Source: Phocaeicola salanitronis DSM 18170
Lineage (GTDB): Bacteria; Bacteroidota; Bacteroidia; Bacteroidales; Bacteroidaceae
Length of the DNA stretch: 64,000 bases
Direction: 5' to 3'
Assembly (NCBI RefSeq): GCF_000190575.1
Contig: NC_015164.1
Location: 186,001-250,000, forward strand
Shown here: positions 21,624-30,332 of the stretch, piece after piece
How positions within the stretch are numbered: position 1 is the first letter of the stretch
Layout of the letters: each line of letters opens with the position of its first letter
Translations under genes and position numbers: made by a program
Notes under the pieces: generated by a model
Databases searched by the model: none
The model's input: the letters and a program-made list of their open reading frames with translations, nothing else
Told to the model about the DNA's origin: nothing

Positions 21624-21675
21624 AGCTGGGTATGAAACAGCTCTGTGCCGGCAAAGCGGATGTATGCGCAGTTGC

Positions 21676-21770
21676 GAACATAAGTGATACGCCTGACTCA
21701 CTTATGTGGAACGTCCGAGTTACTTATGTTAAACGGCCTACTCACTTATGTTCGTCAAAACGCATGCTTG
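21676..21770. repeat. ACTCACTTATGT repeat element, copy 1
   Basis: A 95-base element begins GAACATAAGTGAT, continues with three spaced CACTTATGT-like units (CTCACTTATGT, GTTACTTATGT, CTCACTTATGT) separated by NGAACG/AAACGGCC, and ends CGCATGCTTG. The first unit is inverted relative to the others, so ACATAAGTGA can pair with any of them. A second copy with about 90% identity lies at 42168-42262. Confidence 0.75.
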
Positions 21771-21780
21771 AATAATTTTA

Positions 21781-21972
21781 GAAGCTGTTTTGAATTTATC
21801 GTGCGATGATTTGGGATGAGTTTTTGAGGCATTTCCGCTTCTGTGATGAGGAAGATAGCGGGCTATCTGACGAAGAACAGGAGCGGAAAGGACCAAAAAA
21901 TCGCCCAAAGCACACACGAAAACGGATACATCAAGACAAGAAAAACTTTTTGGAGAAATTCAAAACAGCTTC
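21781..21972. mobile_element. MITE, 192-bp copy A, flanked by TTA
   Basis: The terminal inverted repeats GAAGCTGTTTTGAATTT and AAATTCAAAACAGCTTC are perfect, with TTA outside both ends (21778-21780, 21973-21975). The interior is nearly identical to the copy at 27338-27529, including GATAGCGGGCTATCTGAC. One frame inside is open (MIWDEFLRHFRFCDEED...), rich in charged residues; it has no recognised domain and probably is a relic of a transposase end or chance. Confidence 0.85.
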
Positions 21973-22002
21973 TTACTGGATGTCCCATGTTGCCAAATTG
22001 CC

Positions 22003-22082
22003 TGTAGGGGCGTATCGCATACGCCCGAAAGCGTTCACGTGGATAAGTTGGTGCATCCGGGCGTATGCGATACGCCCCTACA
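22003..22082. repeat. nested palindromic repeat GTAGGGGCGTATCGCATACGCC, copy 2
   Basis: The arms 22003-22027 (TGTAGGGGCGTATCGCATAC...) and 22058-22082 are perfect reverse complements. The spacer CACGTGGATAAGTTGG corresponds to the reverse complement of the spacer of the copy at 14923-15009, so the two copies are the same element in opposite orientations. It lies 30 bases after a MITE end. Confidence 0.8.
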
Positions 22083-22219
22083 TTGGCTGTTTGCGGTATT
22101 CAATATAATTTTTCGCAAACCAATTTTGTTCTACTATAAACAGGGACTGAAGTCAATCTGTATGGGGCGGGAAGCTGGTATTGCTTGCATTTTTCCGTAA
22201 TTTTGTTTATCATTGCAGC

Positions 22220-23923
22220 ATGAAACACTTGCCGCTTTATATGATTCTGTTGCTTTTCCTGTCTGCCTGTGCGGGCAGGCGGGCAGATTATCCGGAACGG
22301 CTGCAGCGGGCTTCACAGCTGGTGGAAGCCCGTCCCGACAGTGCGCTTGGGTATCTGGATTCGTTGGGTGTGCCTTTGTCCGGGCTACCGGAAGAGGCGC
22401 GGATGTATGCGCAGCTGCTCCGCATCAAGGCGAACGACAAGCTTTACATTCCGCATACATCCGATTCCGTCATCAATCGCATCGTGAAGTTTTACGAAGG
22501 TTTCGGCGACCGCGAGCGGCTGGCGGAGGCTTATTTCTATCAGGGCAGTGTGTACCGCGACTTGCAGGATGCGCCCCGTGCGATAGCGGCTCTGCAACGT
22601 GCAGCCGACCAAAAAAGCAAGAATGATACGTTGAACGGGCGCATCTACGGGCAGCTTGCCAGCCTCTTCGCATACCAAGGGGCTTACGGGGAAAGCAAGG
22701 AGGCAATCCGGAATGCGTGTATATATTATATAAGGTGTAAAGATTATAAGGGACTTGCTTATAGCTGCCGGGACATGGCGCGCCTTTTCGATGTGGAAGG
22801 CAGGAAAGACAGTGCGGAAGTCTATTACCGGAAAGCTTACCAATTGATGAAAGAAAAGTCGGAACCGAGGTGGGCATACGGCATTCTGAGCGAGTTTTCC
22901 AGTTTTTATTCCAACTGGGGAAAGCCGGATTCGGCAACGGTGTTGGCAAAGGCGGTGTTGAGCCGGTATGCTTATCCTGTGGCGCAATTGGTTTTGGCGG
23001 AAACGTATTACCGGCAGCAGGCTTTCGATTCGGCTCAGGTGTATTGCCGGAAAGTGTTAGCTACGGGTGATTTGTATCACCGGTGCGATGCTTCTCTGTT
23101 GCTTGCCCGCATGGGGGAACAGCGCGATTCCATTCAGCATTATTTGTCCCGTTATGTGGCTTTGAGCGATTCCATAGACGAAATCACCCGCACCGAAGCG
23201 GTGATGCAAGTATACCAGCGGCAGGTTGAGCAGGAAAACAACCGCTTGGCTTTGCAGTCCAGCCGGCGCATCAGTTGGATATTGGGGCTGGTGGCATTGG
23301 TGTTGGTGCTTGTCCTTCTTGCGGCTTATTTGCTTTACGCCTTGCGCGAACGCCGCCGCCGTTTTGCGCTTCGCGAGCAGGTGTGGCAACAGATTCATCG
23401 TGAATTGCGGGAGCAAAGCAACCGTCGGATTGCCGAAAACGAGGAGAAGATTGCCGAATTGACCAGCCGGCTGCAATCGTTATCCGAGGGAAAAGAACAG
23501 CGCGACGTATGGAAACAGGAAGTGGAAGCATTGCGTTCCGTCAACGTAAGCATCCTGCATACCCAAGAGTTGGACGCTGCCCGTGTCACGGCATTGCTGC
23601 ATTCCGAGGCCTATCGGTTATTTCACGACGCTTCTTCCGGTACGAAAGTCAGTGAGGACGATTGGGAAGCGTTGGCGCATGCCGTTGATGAGGCTTACCC
23701 GCATTTCACTTCCCGGCTGAAAGCGCTTTGTCCCGTCAAGATTAGTCAGAAAACGTACCGCATCTGTTACTTGGTGAAAATCGAGGTGTCCCGTCGGCGG
23801 ATGGCTGATTTGCTTTATATGTCTGAATCGGGTATTTGTTCTGCCCTTATTCGCCTGTATAAAAAGATAAAAGGCAAGGACGGTGCTGTAAAAGACATGG
23901 AAGAGTTGCTTCGGGAGCTGTAA
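22220..23923 (+). CDS. membrane TPR regulator with C-terminal HTH
   Basis: This 567-residue protein starts at the ATG at 22220, which opens a lipoprotein-like signal (MKHLPLYMILLLFLSACAG, Cys near residue 17). Residues about 25-345 are TPR-like repeats (DSALGYLDSLG, RLAEAYFYQGSVYRDLQDAP, GLAYSCRDMARLFDVEG). A transmembrane helix follows at about 351-373 (ISWILGLVALVLVLVLLAAY), then a coiled coil, then a C-terminal winged/LuxR-like DNA-binding part (KISQKTYRICYLVKIEVSRRRMADLLYMSESGICSALIRLYKK). Proteins of this shape in Bacteroides sit in the membrane and regulate adjacent outer-membrane loci. It most likely controls the small secreted protein and barrel genes that follow; ligand unknown. Confidence 0.8.
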   Translation: MKHLPLYMILLLFLSACAGRRADYPERLQRASQLVEARPDSALGYLDSLGVPLSGLPEEARMYAQLLRIKANDKLYIPHTSDSVINRIVKFYEGFGDRERLAEAYFYQGSVYRDLQDAPRAIAALQRAADQKSKNDTLNGRIYGQLASLFAYQGAYGESKEAIRNACIYYIRCKDYKGLAYSCRDMARLFDVEGRKDSAEVYYRKAYQLMKEKSEPRWAYGILSEFSSFYSNWGKPDSATVLAKAVLSRYAYPVAQLVLAETYYRQQAFDSAQVYCRKVLATGDLYHRCDASLLLARMGEQRDSIQHYLSRYVALSDSIDEITRTEAVMQVYQRQVEQENNRLALQSSRRISWILGLVALVLVLVLLAAYLLYALRERRRRFALREQVWQQIHRELREQSNRRIAENEEKIAELTSRLQSLSEGKEQRDVWKQEVEALRSVNVSILHTQELDAARVTALLHSEAYRLFHDASSGTKVSEDDWEALAHAVDEAYPHFTSRLKALCPVKISQKTYRICYLVKIEVSRRRMADLLYMSESGICSALIRLYKKIKGKDGAVKDMEELLREL

Positions 23924-24095
23924 CCGATGTGTACAAACCGTTCGTTCGTGTGCACAAAAATTCCACATGCTCTTTCTAATCGTTTGGTATTTAACGCCTG
24001 TATGAAAAGAGAAAAAATGAGAAAATAAATTTGCGGCTATCTTCTTGATTCGTTCTACTTTTACAGCGGAAAAATAAAAACAGAACGAAATAATT

Positions 24096-24488
24096 ATGAA
24101 CAAGAAAGGATTTCTTTTAGGATTCGCAGTTTGCCTGTCTGTGGTCGCTTATGGAAAAGCGGATTCAAATACAGGTATGGAGCATATAAAAGATGAAGGG
24201 ACGCATTGGGAAAATCAAGATGATCGTTCTTTGTCTTTACCGTTCTCTATTCAGGTGGAGGGCGATGTGTTGCTGTTCGGTTCCGATAAAGAGGCGGAAG
24301 GCGTATCCATTCTCATTCAAGATGCGCAAGGCGTTACGCTGTGGTCGGAAGAAGGTGTGCCGGAAGAACGATTGGAAACAGATCCATTAGCCGTGGGAGG
24401 TTTGATTGATTTGTCTAATGGAAATGGCATTGAACCTGCATGTTGGTTTGATTGTCCTAGTCTGCAAGGTTGTGACTTTACAGATTAA
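24096..24488 (+). CDS. small secreted protein with cysteine-containing tail
   Basis: The 130-residue product has a signal peptide (MNKKGFLLGFAVCLSVVAYG, cleavage near residue 22). The middle part (PFSIQVEGDVLLFGSDKEAEGVSI...DAQGVTLWSEE) resembles the short DUF3244-like beta-sandwich proteins exported by Bacteroides. The tail is unusual: after a low-complexity acidic stretch it ends PACWFDCPSLQGCDFTD with three cysteines. The gene lies between the membrane regulator and the outer-membrane barrel and has a TAAATTTG box at 24026-24033. It may be the exported product of the cassette, but this is inferred only from position and size. Confidence 0.6.
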   Translation: MNKKGFLLGFAVCLSVVAYGKADSNTGMEHIKDEGTHWENQDDRSLSLPFSIQVEGDVLLFGSDKEAEGVSILIQDAQGVTLWSEEGVPEERLETDPLAVGGLIDLSNGNGIEPACWFDCPSLQGCDFTD

Positions 24489-24588
24489 AGCCAAAATTTA
24501 AGTATGCTGGAATAGTTGCAAATTATTTTGTGCTATTCTATGCATACTTTTATATTGTAACGGATTTGAAATAGCAAAAGAATATTTT

Positions 24589-26871
24589 ATGTATATAAAA
24601 TCATCAATTATATGCTGCTTTTTGTTGAATGTGTTAATATCCAATGCACAGGTAGTTATAAAGGGGACAGTTCAAGGTGGAAATAAAAAGGATATTTATG
24701 CTTCTATTCGATTACTGCGCCCAGATTCTACTTTTGTACAAGGAACGGTGACAGATAACAACGGTCTTTATTGTTTGCCGGATATTTCTGCCGGAGATTA
24801 TCTACTTTGTGTAAGTTCGATGGGATATATACCGCAATGGCATGCTATTTCAGTCGAAAATCAAGATAAGACGCTTCCTTTGTTTACACTAAAAGAGAAT
24901 AGCGTTTTGTTGCATGAAGTAGAGGTTAATGCTTCATCTTTTATCCGTCAAAAAGATAGGGTATTGATTATTCCCGAAGAACAACAAGTGAAGCACGCTT
25001 ATACAGGATATGATTTGCTGTACAATCTAATGATTCCGGGTGTATCGGTCGATGTGCGAAAAGGAACAGTTAATACACTGTTAGGGGAAGCCACTTTATA
25101 TATTAATGGTCAAAAAGCGGATTACCGAGAAGTGCGTGCCTTACGTCCGAAAGACATTGAAAAAATAGAGTATTTCGAAATGCCTACGGGCAAGTATGCG
25201 GGCGATAAGGCTTCTATCAACTATATACTGAAGGAAAAATATACGGGCGGTTATGCGGCACTGGATGGGATGCAGACTATCGGTTATTTGAAGGGAGATT
25301 ATAATGCCAACTTGAAAGTAATGCATAAGAATACCAGTTACACGTTGTTTGCCGGACATTCAATGGAAAGTAATGATGGCGTACGGACAGATAAAGAAGA
25401 AACATTTTATTATCCGGAGGGAGAAATAAACCGCACGACCCATGTGGACGATGCACATATGAAGAAGAACAGCCAATATGTGCAATTGAATATCAACAAT
25501 CGCAATGACAAGCGTACTTTGGCGGGGAAGTTTTCTTTTGTTCGTCAAGACACGCCCGATAGCAATAGTCGGAGCACATTGTCGTATGCGGGTATATCGT
25601 CAGGAACTTTGCATTCGAGTCGCGAGATGGAGAACACAGGTCTGATGCCCAGTGTGAATCTCTATGGCAGCTTTCAATTAAGCCCTACGCAGAATTTGGA
25701 TGCCAGCCTGACGGCAACTTATACAAGGAATGATTACATGCGCCGGTATAGTGAGAATGATTTCCGTTCTTATACCCAAGCGGACGAGGACTTGTATGAC
25801 ATTGATTTCTCGGCGGATTATGTGCTTCAACTGAAGCATCACAATTCTTTCGGCCTGAACCTCCGTCACCTGCATACCGTGTCTTCTTCGGCTTATCAAG
25901 GAGACCGTACCGATTGGAGCCATCTATGGACAGCAGAGACATTGCTATTGGGGCAATACAATCAAAGTGCTGGGAAGGCGTTCTTCAGCATTCAGTTCGG
26001 AGGTGACTTGTTGCAATATCGTGTGCATGGAAACGAAGCGAAACGTTACCTGTCCCCTCATGCCAATGTAATGTTGAATTATCGGATTAACTCCAATCAT
26101 TCGTTGATGTATGGATTGAACACAGGCAATTCCAATCCACCGATGGAATGGGTGAGTAATGTCAGCCAAGATGTGGATTCCCTGATGGTGAAGCGTGGTA
26201 ATCCGGATTTAGAGAAAACAAATTATTACATCAGCTATTTGGTTTATTCTTTTCAAAAAAAGAGAATCAACATGCAAGTATCCGTTTATTATTTTGGTGC
26301 AATAAACAACACATCTTCTGATTATTACATAGAGGGCGGCAAGTTGGTCAATAGTTTTTATGCAGATGGAGGGTATCATCAATTGAGGGGAAGTGTATCA
26401 TTTACCTATAAGATTCGACCGAACCTGCATGTGAAATTGTCCGGCTTTTACCGCTATAATAAGTTTTCTGGAAAAACGAAAGAGGAAAGGAATGAATGGG
26501 GAGGCAGTGCGGACGTGAATTATTATTGGAGGGATTTCGCTTTCAATGTACATGGCAAATCGACCGGAAGGACTTTGGAAAATCATCCAGCTTTTATCAA
26601 TACGCCTGCCACATACGGTGCATTCGCGCGTTGGAATCACAACAACTGGATGATAGAAGCCGGTACGGACAATACGTTTAGTAAACATAACCGGAATGTG
26701 ATGTATATGCGTGTCGGTGCTTATCGTTTCCATAATACTTCGTATAGTGACACATATCAGCAAACTGGTTATGTAAAGGTGGCTTATACCTTTGATTTCG
26801 GAAAGAAGACTTCAAAGGAAAAACGGAAAATTAATACTACAGTCAATAGCGCGATTATGAAAGTAGATTGA
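24589..26871 (+). CDS. outer-membrane beta-barrel protein, TonB-receptor-like
   Basis: The 760-residue protein has a signal peptide (MYIKSSIICCFLLNVLISNA), a carboxypeptidase-regulatory-like N-terminal domain (about 22-110: VVIKGTVQGGNKKDIYASIRLL, GTVTDNNGLY), a plug-like part (about 120-230: YDLLYNLMIPGVSVD, ATLYINGQKADYREVRALRPKDIEKIEYF) and a barrel. It belongs to the outer membrane beta-barrel family that Bacteroides keep beside peptide-export genes, rather than the SusC type: it lacks the SusC signature and no susD follows. The base composition is lower in G+C than around it. It probably transports a peptide or metal complex; the substrate is unknown. Confidence 0.8.
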   Translation: MYIKSSIICCFLLNVLISNAQVVIKGTVQGGNKKDIYASIRLLRPDSTFVQGTVTDNNGLYCLPDISAGDYLLCVSSMGYIPQWHAISVENQDKTLPLFTLKENSVLLHEVEVNASSFIRQKDRVLIIPEEQQVKHAYTGYDLLYNLMIPGVSVDVRKGTVNTLLGEATLYINGQKADYREVRALRPKDIEKIEYFEMPTGKYAGDKASINYILKEKYTGGYAALDGMQTIGYLKGDYNANLKVMHKNTSYTLFAGHSMESNDGVRTDKEETFYYPEGEINRTTHVDDAHMKKNSQYVQLNINNRNDKRTLAGKFSFVRQDTPDSNSRSTLSYAGISSGTLHSSREMENTGLMPSVNLYGSFQLSPTQNLDASLTATYTRNDYMRRYSENDFRSYTQADEDLYDIDFSADYVLQLKHHNSFGLNLRHLHTVSSSAYQGDRTDWSHLWTAETLLLGQYNQSAGKAFFSIQFGGDLLQYRVHGNEAKRYLSPHANVMLNYRINSNHSLMYGLNTGNSNPPMEWVSNVSQDVDSLMVKRGNPDLEKTNYYISYLVYSFQKKRINMQVSVYYFGAINNTSSDYYIEGGKLVNSFYADGGYHQLRGSVSFTYKIRPNLHVKLSGFYRYNKFSGKTKEERNEWGGSADVNYYWRDFAFNVHGKSTGRTLENHPAFINTPATYGAFARWNHNNWMIEAGTDNTFSKHNRNVMYMRVGAYRFHNTSYSDTYQQTGYVKVAYTFDFGKKTSKEKRKINTTVNSAIMKVD

Positions 26872-26894
26872 TATACCTTATTATATATAACTAT

Positions 26895-27203
26895 ATGGAG
26901 AATTACAAACAAATACATTTGCAGAAGCTTTCGACCGCTGCGGCAGCCGACCGTTACCTTTTGGCTTGCAACGGAAGGTATTACGAGGCAGGGGCAGGCG
27001 TGGCAGAACTCTTGGCTTGCCTGCAAACCCATGCTACGGAAGCCGAAGCCGTGGAAGCCTACGTGGAACAGAAGCAAGGACGGGTATCGGCAGCGCAAGT
27101 GGAGGCTTTTATCGGCGAGCGGCTGCAACCTATGCTATCCGAAGAAGCGCAGCCGAAAAAGCGTACTTTCCTTTTGTTACGCTGGATTACAAATCCGTCG
27201 TGA
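26895..27203 (+). CDS. PqqD-like N-terminal stub of a truncated protein
   Basis: A 102-residue frame starts at ATG 26895 (MENYKQIHLQKLSTAAAADR), 23 bases after the barrel gene. Residues 5-85 look like a PqqD-type peptide-binding domain (YLLACNGRYYEAGAGVAELLACL, then an acidic helix and AFIGERLQPML). In Bacteroidetes such a domain commonly fronts a longer membrane protein of M50-peptidase or peptide-export type, beginning KKRTFLLLRW as here. The frame stops at 27201-27203, at the point where serpin-like sequence begins. So it is probably the surviving N-terminus of a longer gene lost by deletion. The family call is from sequence pattern only. Confidence 0.45.
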   Translation: MENYKQIHLQKLSTAAAADRYLLACNGRYYEAGAGVAELLACLQTHATEAEAVEAYVEQKQGRVSAAQVEAFIGERLQPMLSEEAQPKKRTFLLLRWITNPS

Positions 27204-28007
27204 CAAAAAAACGCAGCCTGTCCGGACAATTTCCATACTGAGTCGGGCAGCGTGGTGCAGGCACAGTTCATGCGCACAAGCCGTGAATATGCCGGCTTGG
27301 CGAAAGGAGAGTTGTTCACAAGTGTTGCCTTGTCTTAGAAACTGCTTTGAATTTATCGTGCGATGATTTGGGATGAGTTTTTGAGGCATTTCCGCTTGTG
27401 TGATGAGGAAGATAGCGGGCTATCTGACAAAGAACAGAAGCGGAAAGGACCAAAAAATCGCCCAAAGCACACACGAGAACGGAAACATCAAGACGAGAAA
27501 AACTTTTTGGAGAAATTCAAAACAGTTTCTTACTTGGACGGAGATTATGAGATGCGTTTCATTTTGCCGAATGAAGGTGTAGGAATCGATGAAGTGGTTG
27601 AAACGTTGGCAGTTCTGGGTACACTGGAAAAAGCGGTAGCCAATGGAGAACTTTGCCGCATCCATTATGCTGTTCCTCGTTTTGAACTGGAAAGCGACAT
27701 GGATTTGAACGGAAGTTTGCAGGCATTGGGCATGAACTTGGCGTTTACTTGGGATAGTGACTTTTCGGCATTGTCCGCTCCCTATGCTCCGATTACTTCC
27801 ATCCGTCAAGTGACAACCCTGAAAGTGGACGAAGATGGTTCGGAAGGTGCGGCGGTGACTGTGGTTGCCGGTGAAACGGCCAATCTTGGTGGGGAAGAAG
27901 AAATAAAGGAAGCGGATTTCACGCTCGATCGTCCTTTCCTTTTCCAGATAACCGAAAGCGCTACAGGAACGGTACTCTTTATGGGTAAGGTAGGGAAGCC
28001 GGAATGA
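27182..28007 (+). pseudogene. serpin remnant split by a MITE
   Basis: Serpins are protease inhibitors; this one has lost its N-terminal half. Sequence like the serpin strand-3A region begins near 27182 (LDYKSVVTKK), shifts frame at about 27233, and continues FHTESGSVVQAQFMRTSREYAGL to 27337. The 192-bp MITE (27338-27529) then interrupts it. After the MITE it runs to the end: DGDYEMRFILPNEGVGIDEVV, reactive-loop hinge KVDEDGSEGAAVTVV, and the C-terminal signature FTLDRPFLFQITESATGTVLFMGKVGKPE. Removing the MITE and one TTA restores ALS-Y-LDGDYEM exactly. The ATG at 27363 inside the MITE opens a 214-residue frame through the serpin end, so a chimeric product is conceivable, but an inhibitor is unlikely. 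Confidence 0.8.
27338..27529. mobile_element. MITE, 192-bp copy B, inserted in the serpin remnant
   Basis: Termini GAAACTGCTTTGAATTT and AAATTCAAAACAGTTTC are imperfect inverted repeats. TTA flanks both ends (27335-27337, 27530-27532). The interior is about 95% identical to the copy at 21781-21972. The TTA is provably a target duplication because deletion of the element plus one TTA restores the serpin reading frame. Confidence 0.88.
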
Positions 28008-28021
28008 TTAAGATTGCTTCC

Positions 28022-28070
28022 ATAATTAAAAAAGGCATGTTCTTCAATAGAGCATGCCTTTTTTAATTAT
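28022..28070. terminator. bidirectional terminator
   Basis: ATAATTAAAAAAGGCATG (28022-28039) and its exact reverse complement (28053-28070) form an 18-bp stem around a 13-base loop, with T-runs on both strands. It separates the serpin remnant from the converging ppiD-like gene. Confidence 0.92.
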
Positions 28071-28088
28071 AGAATGAATAAAAGTTCC

Positions 28089-30224
28089 TTAGAAGTACAA
28101 GTAGCGTTGGTCAGTAACCTTTGCTTTCTCACGCAATTCGTAGATGCATTGGTTCGCATAGTTCGGCGCCATGGAAGAAAGGCTTGCTTCTTCTTTCTTT
28201 GCATCGAACTCTTCCGTACCGTTGTCTTTTGCGTATGCCTGAATCATGTAAACACCGGCATTGCCTTTGATGGGAGCCGATACTTTACCTGTTTCTGCCT
28301 TAGATGCGTATGCACTGATAGCCGGTTCGCTGGCGTGAGTGACTGAGATATAAGCCGGAGCACTGAACGTAACGTGTTTCACGCTGTCGCTGACTGCATT
28401 GCTCATGCCTTTTACCTGGTCTAAGCTGTTGAAGCCCTGCATCTGGCTCATCAACTGTGCCGCTTTTTTGTCGCGGATGATTTCCGCTTTCAATGTATTG
28501 GCTACTTTGTTGATGTTGACATAGCCTTTCTTGTTGACGCGTTCCAATCCAACCACCATCATGTGGTCGTTTTCTCCACATTCGTAGAGCGGAGACACTT
28601 CGCCTTCTTTGGCATCGAAAATCCATCGCAATGCTTCCTGCGTAGAACGTACGCCGCCTACATAGTGCTCGTCGCTGCGGAAATCGCTGCGCGGAATGAC
28701 GGTATAGCCTGCTTCTTCCGCATTCTTCTTCATGTCTTCCACTGTCGTGTTCTGAGCGACAAACTGGCTGAACTTGTTGTACGCATCGCTATAGGTCTCC
28801 TTGCTGAATTCAACCGGCAACTTGATGACAGCCACCTGGTATTTGGGTTTCATTGCCTTTTTGCCTGTCACTTGAATAATCAGGTTGACTTGTCCTAACT
28901 GCAGGTTTTTCAGTTCGTTTACGGGCTGGTTGATGAGGGTTTTGATGTAAGTGGTATTGTCTGCATCGAGTGCGGCACTTTCCCAACTCATGGCGTTCAC
29001 CCAAGTAGATTCGCCGGTTTGTCCGTATGCCTTGGCTATTTCAGCGAAATCCGCACCGCCTTTGATTGCATCGAAGATACTGTCTGCCAATGCGGTTCTC
29101 TTTGCCTCGGTGTCTGCTACCACTTGAATCTGGCGGAACTGGATAGAGTCGGGGGCTGTCGTCTTGGCAAGAATCTTGAATGCGTTGTATGAATCGTCGC
29201 TTGAGTTATAGTATGGACCGTATACTTCATTGAGCGAAGTAGAGTCCAAACGGGCTACTACGTCTTGTGGCAAGGCTGTTTTGTTGATGGCGAAATCAGC
29301 GTAATTGACAGCAGAGCCGGTCGAGCGGATAAATGCGGCATAATCGCCTGTTGTCTTGTCCAGCTGGTTGCTGTATTCGGTCGCTTCTTTCAATACGGCC
29401 GCACGGTCAGCGTCAGACGGAAGCACATGTACATCGATGAACTGGATGTCGCGTGTCTCTACCGGCTGTTTGTAAGCTTCTTTCCGTTCGTTGTACAGGT
29501 CTTTGATTTCGCTGTCTGAAACCGTGATGGTTGAATCGCTGATGCTGGCATACGGAACTCCTGCCAACAAGATGTCAGACTGCGCCGTACGGCTTTTGAA
29601 TGCGTCTTCCGCTGCCACCGGATTTGAAATCAATGATTTGGCAATCAGGTTCTGATACTTGGAAGCCAGTGTAGACGCTTTCAATGTCTTTTCTACGAAT
29701 TTCCAGAAATTGCCCATTGTCTGGTAGTATTCTACGTATTGCGCAGGCATCTGCGAAGAACCGAGGTTCGCATATTCCACCAAGAACTTCTTCAGCATGT
29801 CCTTATCGAAAGCTCCTGTCTGCGGATTGCGGAACGGGGTCTGCATCAGCAGCGGGTTTGTGCCTTCATCGATGATGGCCTGCAGTTCTTTGTCTGTTAC
29901 TTTCAAGCCTAATTTTTCCGCTTCGCTTGCAATCAGCTGGTTGGTGACATACGTATTCCATACTTGGTCTTTTACGTTTGTCAGCTGGTCTTCGGTTAAT
30001 GAATTCAGTCCGTTGGTCAGTTTGATGACTTCGCTGAATTCGTCTACCAATTGCTGATACTCTTGTGCGGAAAGTTTTTCTCCGTTTACTTCTCCCACGT
30101 CTTGTCTCCCTTGGTGCGGCTGGAGCACTTTCCAGGCGTCACCCGCAATGAAAGCGAAAAGGGCAAGACCGATAACAATGACCAAAAGTGGTCCTTTGCT
30201 TCTGATTGATTGTAAAGTTGCCAT
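28089..30224 (-). CDS. ppiD: PpiD/SurA-type periplasmic chaperone (peptidyl-prolyl isomerase)
   Basis: This 711-residue inner-membrane-anchored chaperone assists folding of exported proteins. It starts with a short cytoplasmic segment and one membrane helix (GPLLVIVIGLALFAFIAGD), followed by a SurA-N-like helical domain (about 45-200), a parvulin-like domain near residues 340-450 (PDSIQFRQIQVVADTEAKRT...GGADFAEIAKAYG), and a second degenerate parvulin-like part. The layout is that of PpiD. It is the last gene of the minus-strand run that begins at coaX, with 108 bases between it and the CBS-protein gene. The symbol follows domain order, not direct orthology. Confidence 0.85.
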   Translation of the reverse strand: MATLQSIRSKGPLLVIVIGLALFAFIAGDAWKVLQPHQGRQDVGEVNGEKLSAQEYQQLVDEFSEVIKLTNGLNSLTEDQLTNVKDQVWNTYVTNQLIASEAEKLGLKVTDKELQAIIDEGTNPLLMQTPFRNPQTGAFDKDMLKKFLVEYANLGSSQMPAQYVEYYQTMGNFWKFVEKTLKASTLASKYQNLIAKSLISNPVAAEDAFKSRTAQSDILLAGVPYASISDSTITVSDSEIKDLYNERKEAYKQPVETRDIQFIDVHVLPSDADRAAVLKEATEYSNQLDKTTGDYAAFIRSTGSAVNYADFAINKTALPQDVVARLDSTSLNEVYGPYYNSSDDSYNAFKILAKTTAPDSIQFRQIQVVADTEAKRTALADSIFDAIKGGADFAEIAKAYGQTGESTWVNAMSWESAALDADNTTYIKTLINQPVNELKNLQLGQVNLIIQVTGKKAMKPKYQVAVIKLPVEFSKETYSDAYNKFSQFVAQNTTVEDMKKNAEEAGYTVIPRSDFRSDEHYVGGVRSTQEALRWIFDAKEGEVSPLYECGENDHMMVVGLERVNKKGYVNINKVANTLKAEIIRDKKAAQLMSQMQGFNSLDQVKGMSNAVSDSVKHVTFSAPAYISVTHASEPAISAYASKAETGKVSAPIKGNAGVYMIQAYAKDNGTEEFDAKKEEASLSSMAPNYANQCIYELREKAKVTDQRYLYF

Positions 30225-30332
30225 TCTTTAATGTTATTATTTTGTTTATTGTTTTTCTTTTAGCGCACGAAGATACAAAAAATGTGCTTAGCAGAGTTGT
30301 TTTTCCGCAAAAAAATGATGTTTTCCTTTGGT

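Noticed and set aside
14923..22082. Palindromic repeats as a CRISPR array
   Set aside because: Copies are single, far apart and in opposite orientation, with no regular spacers and no cas genes.
21806..22108. 100-codon frame starting in MITE copy A
   Set aside because: It runs from the MITE into the nested palindrome; no coding sequence follows as in copy B.
24589..26871. Barrel protein as a SusC-type transporter
   Set aside because: No SusC signature sequence after the N-terminal domain, shorter length and no susD gene beside it.
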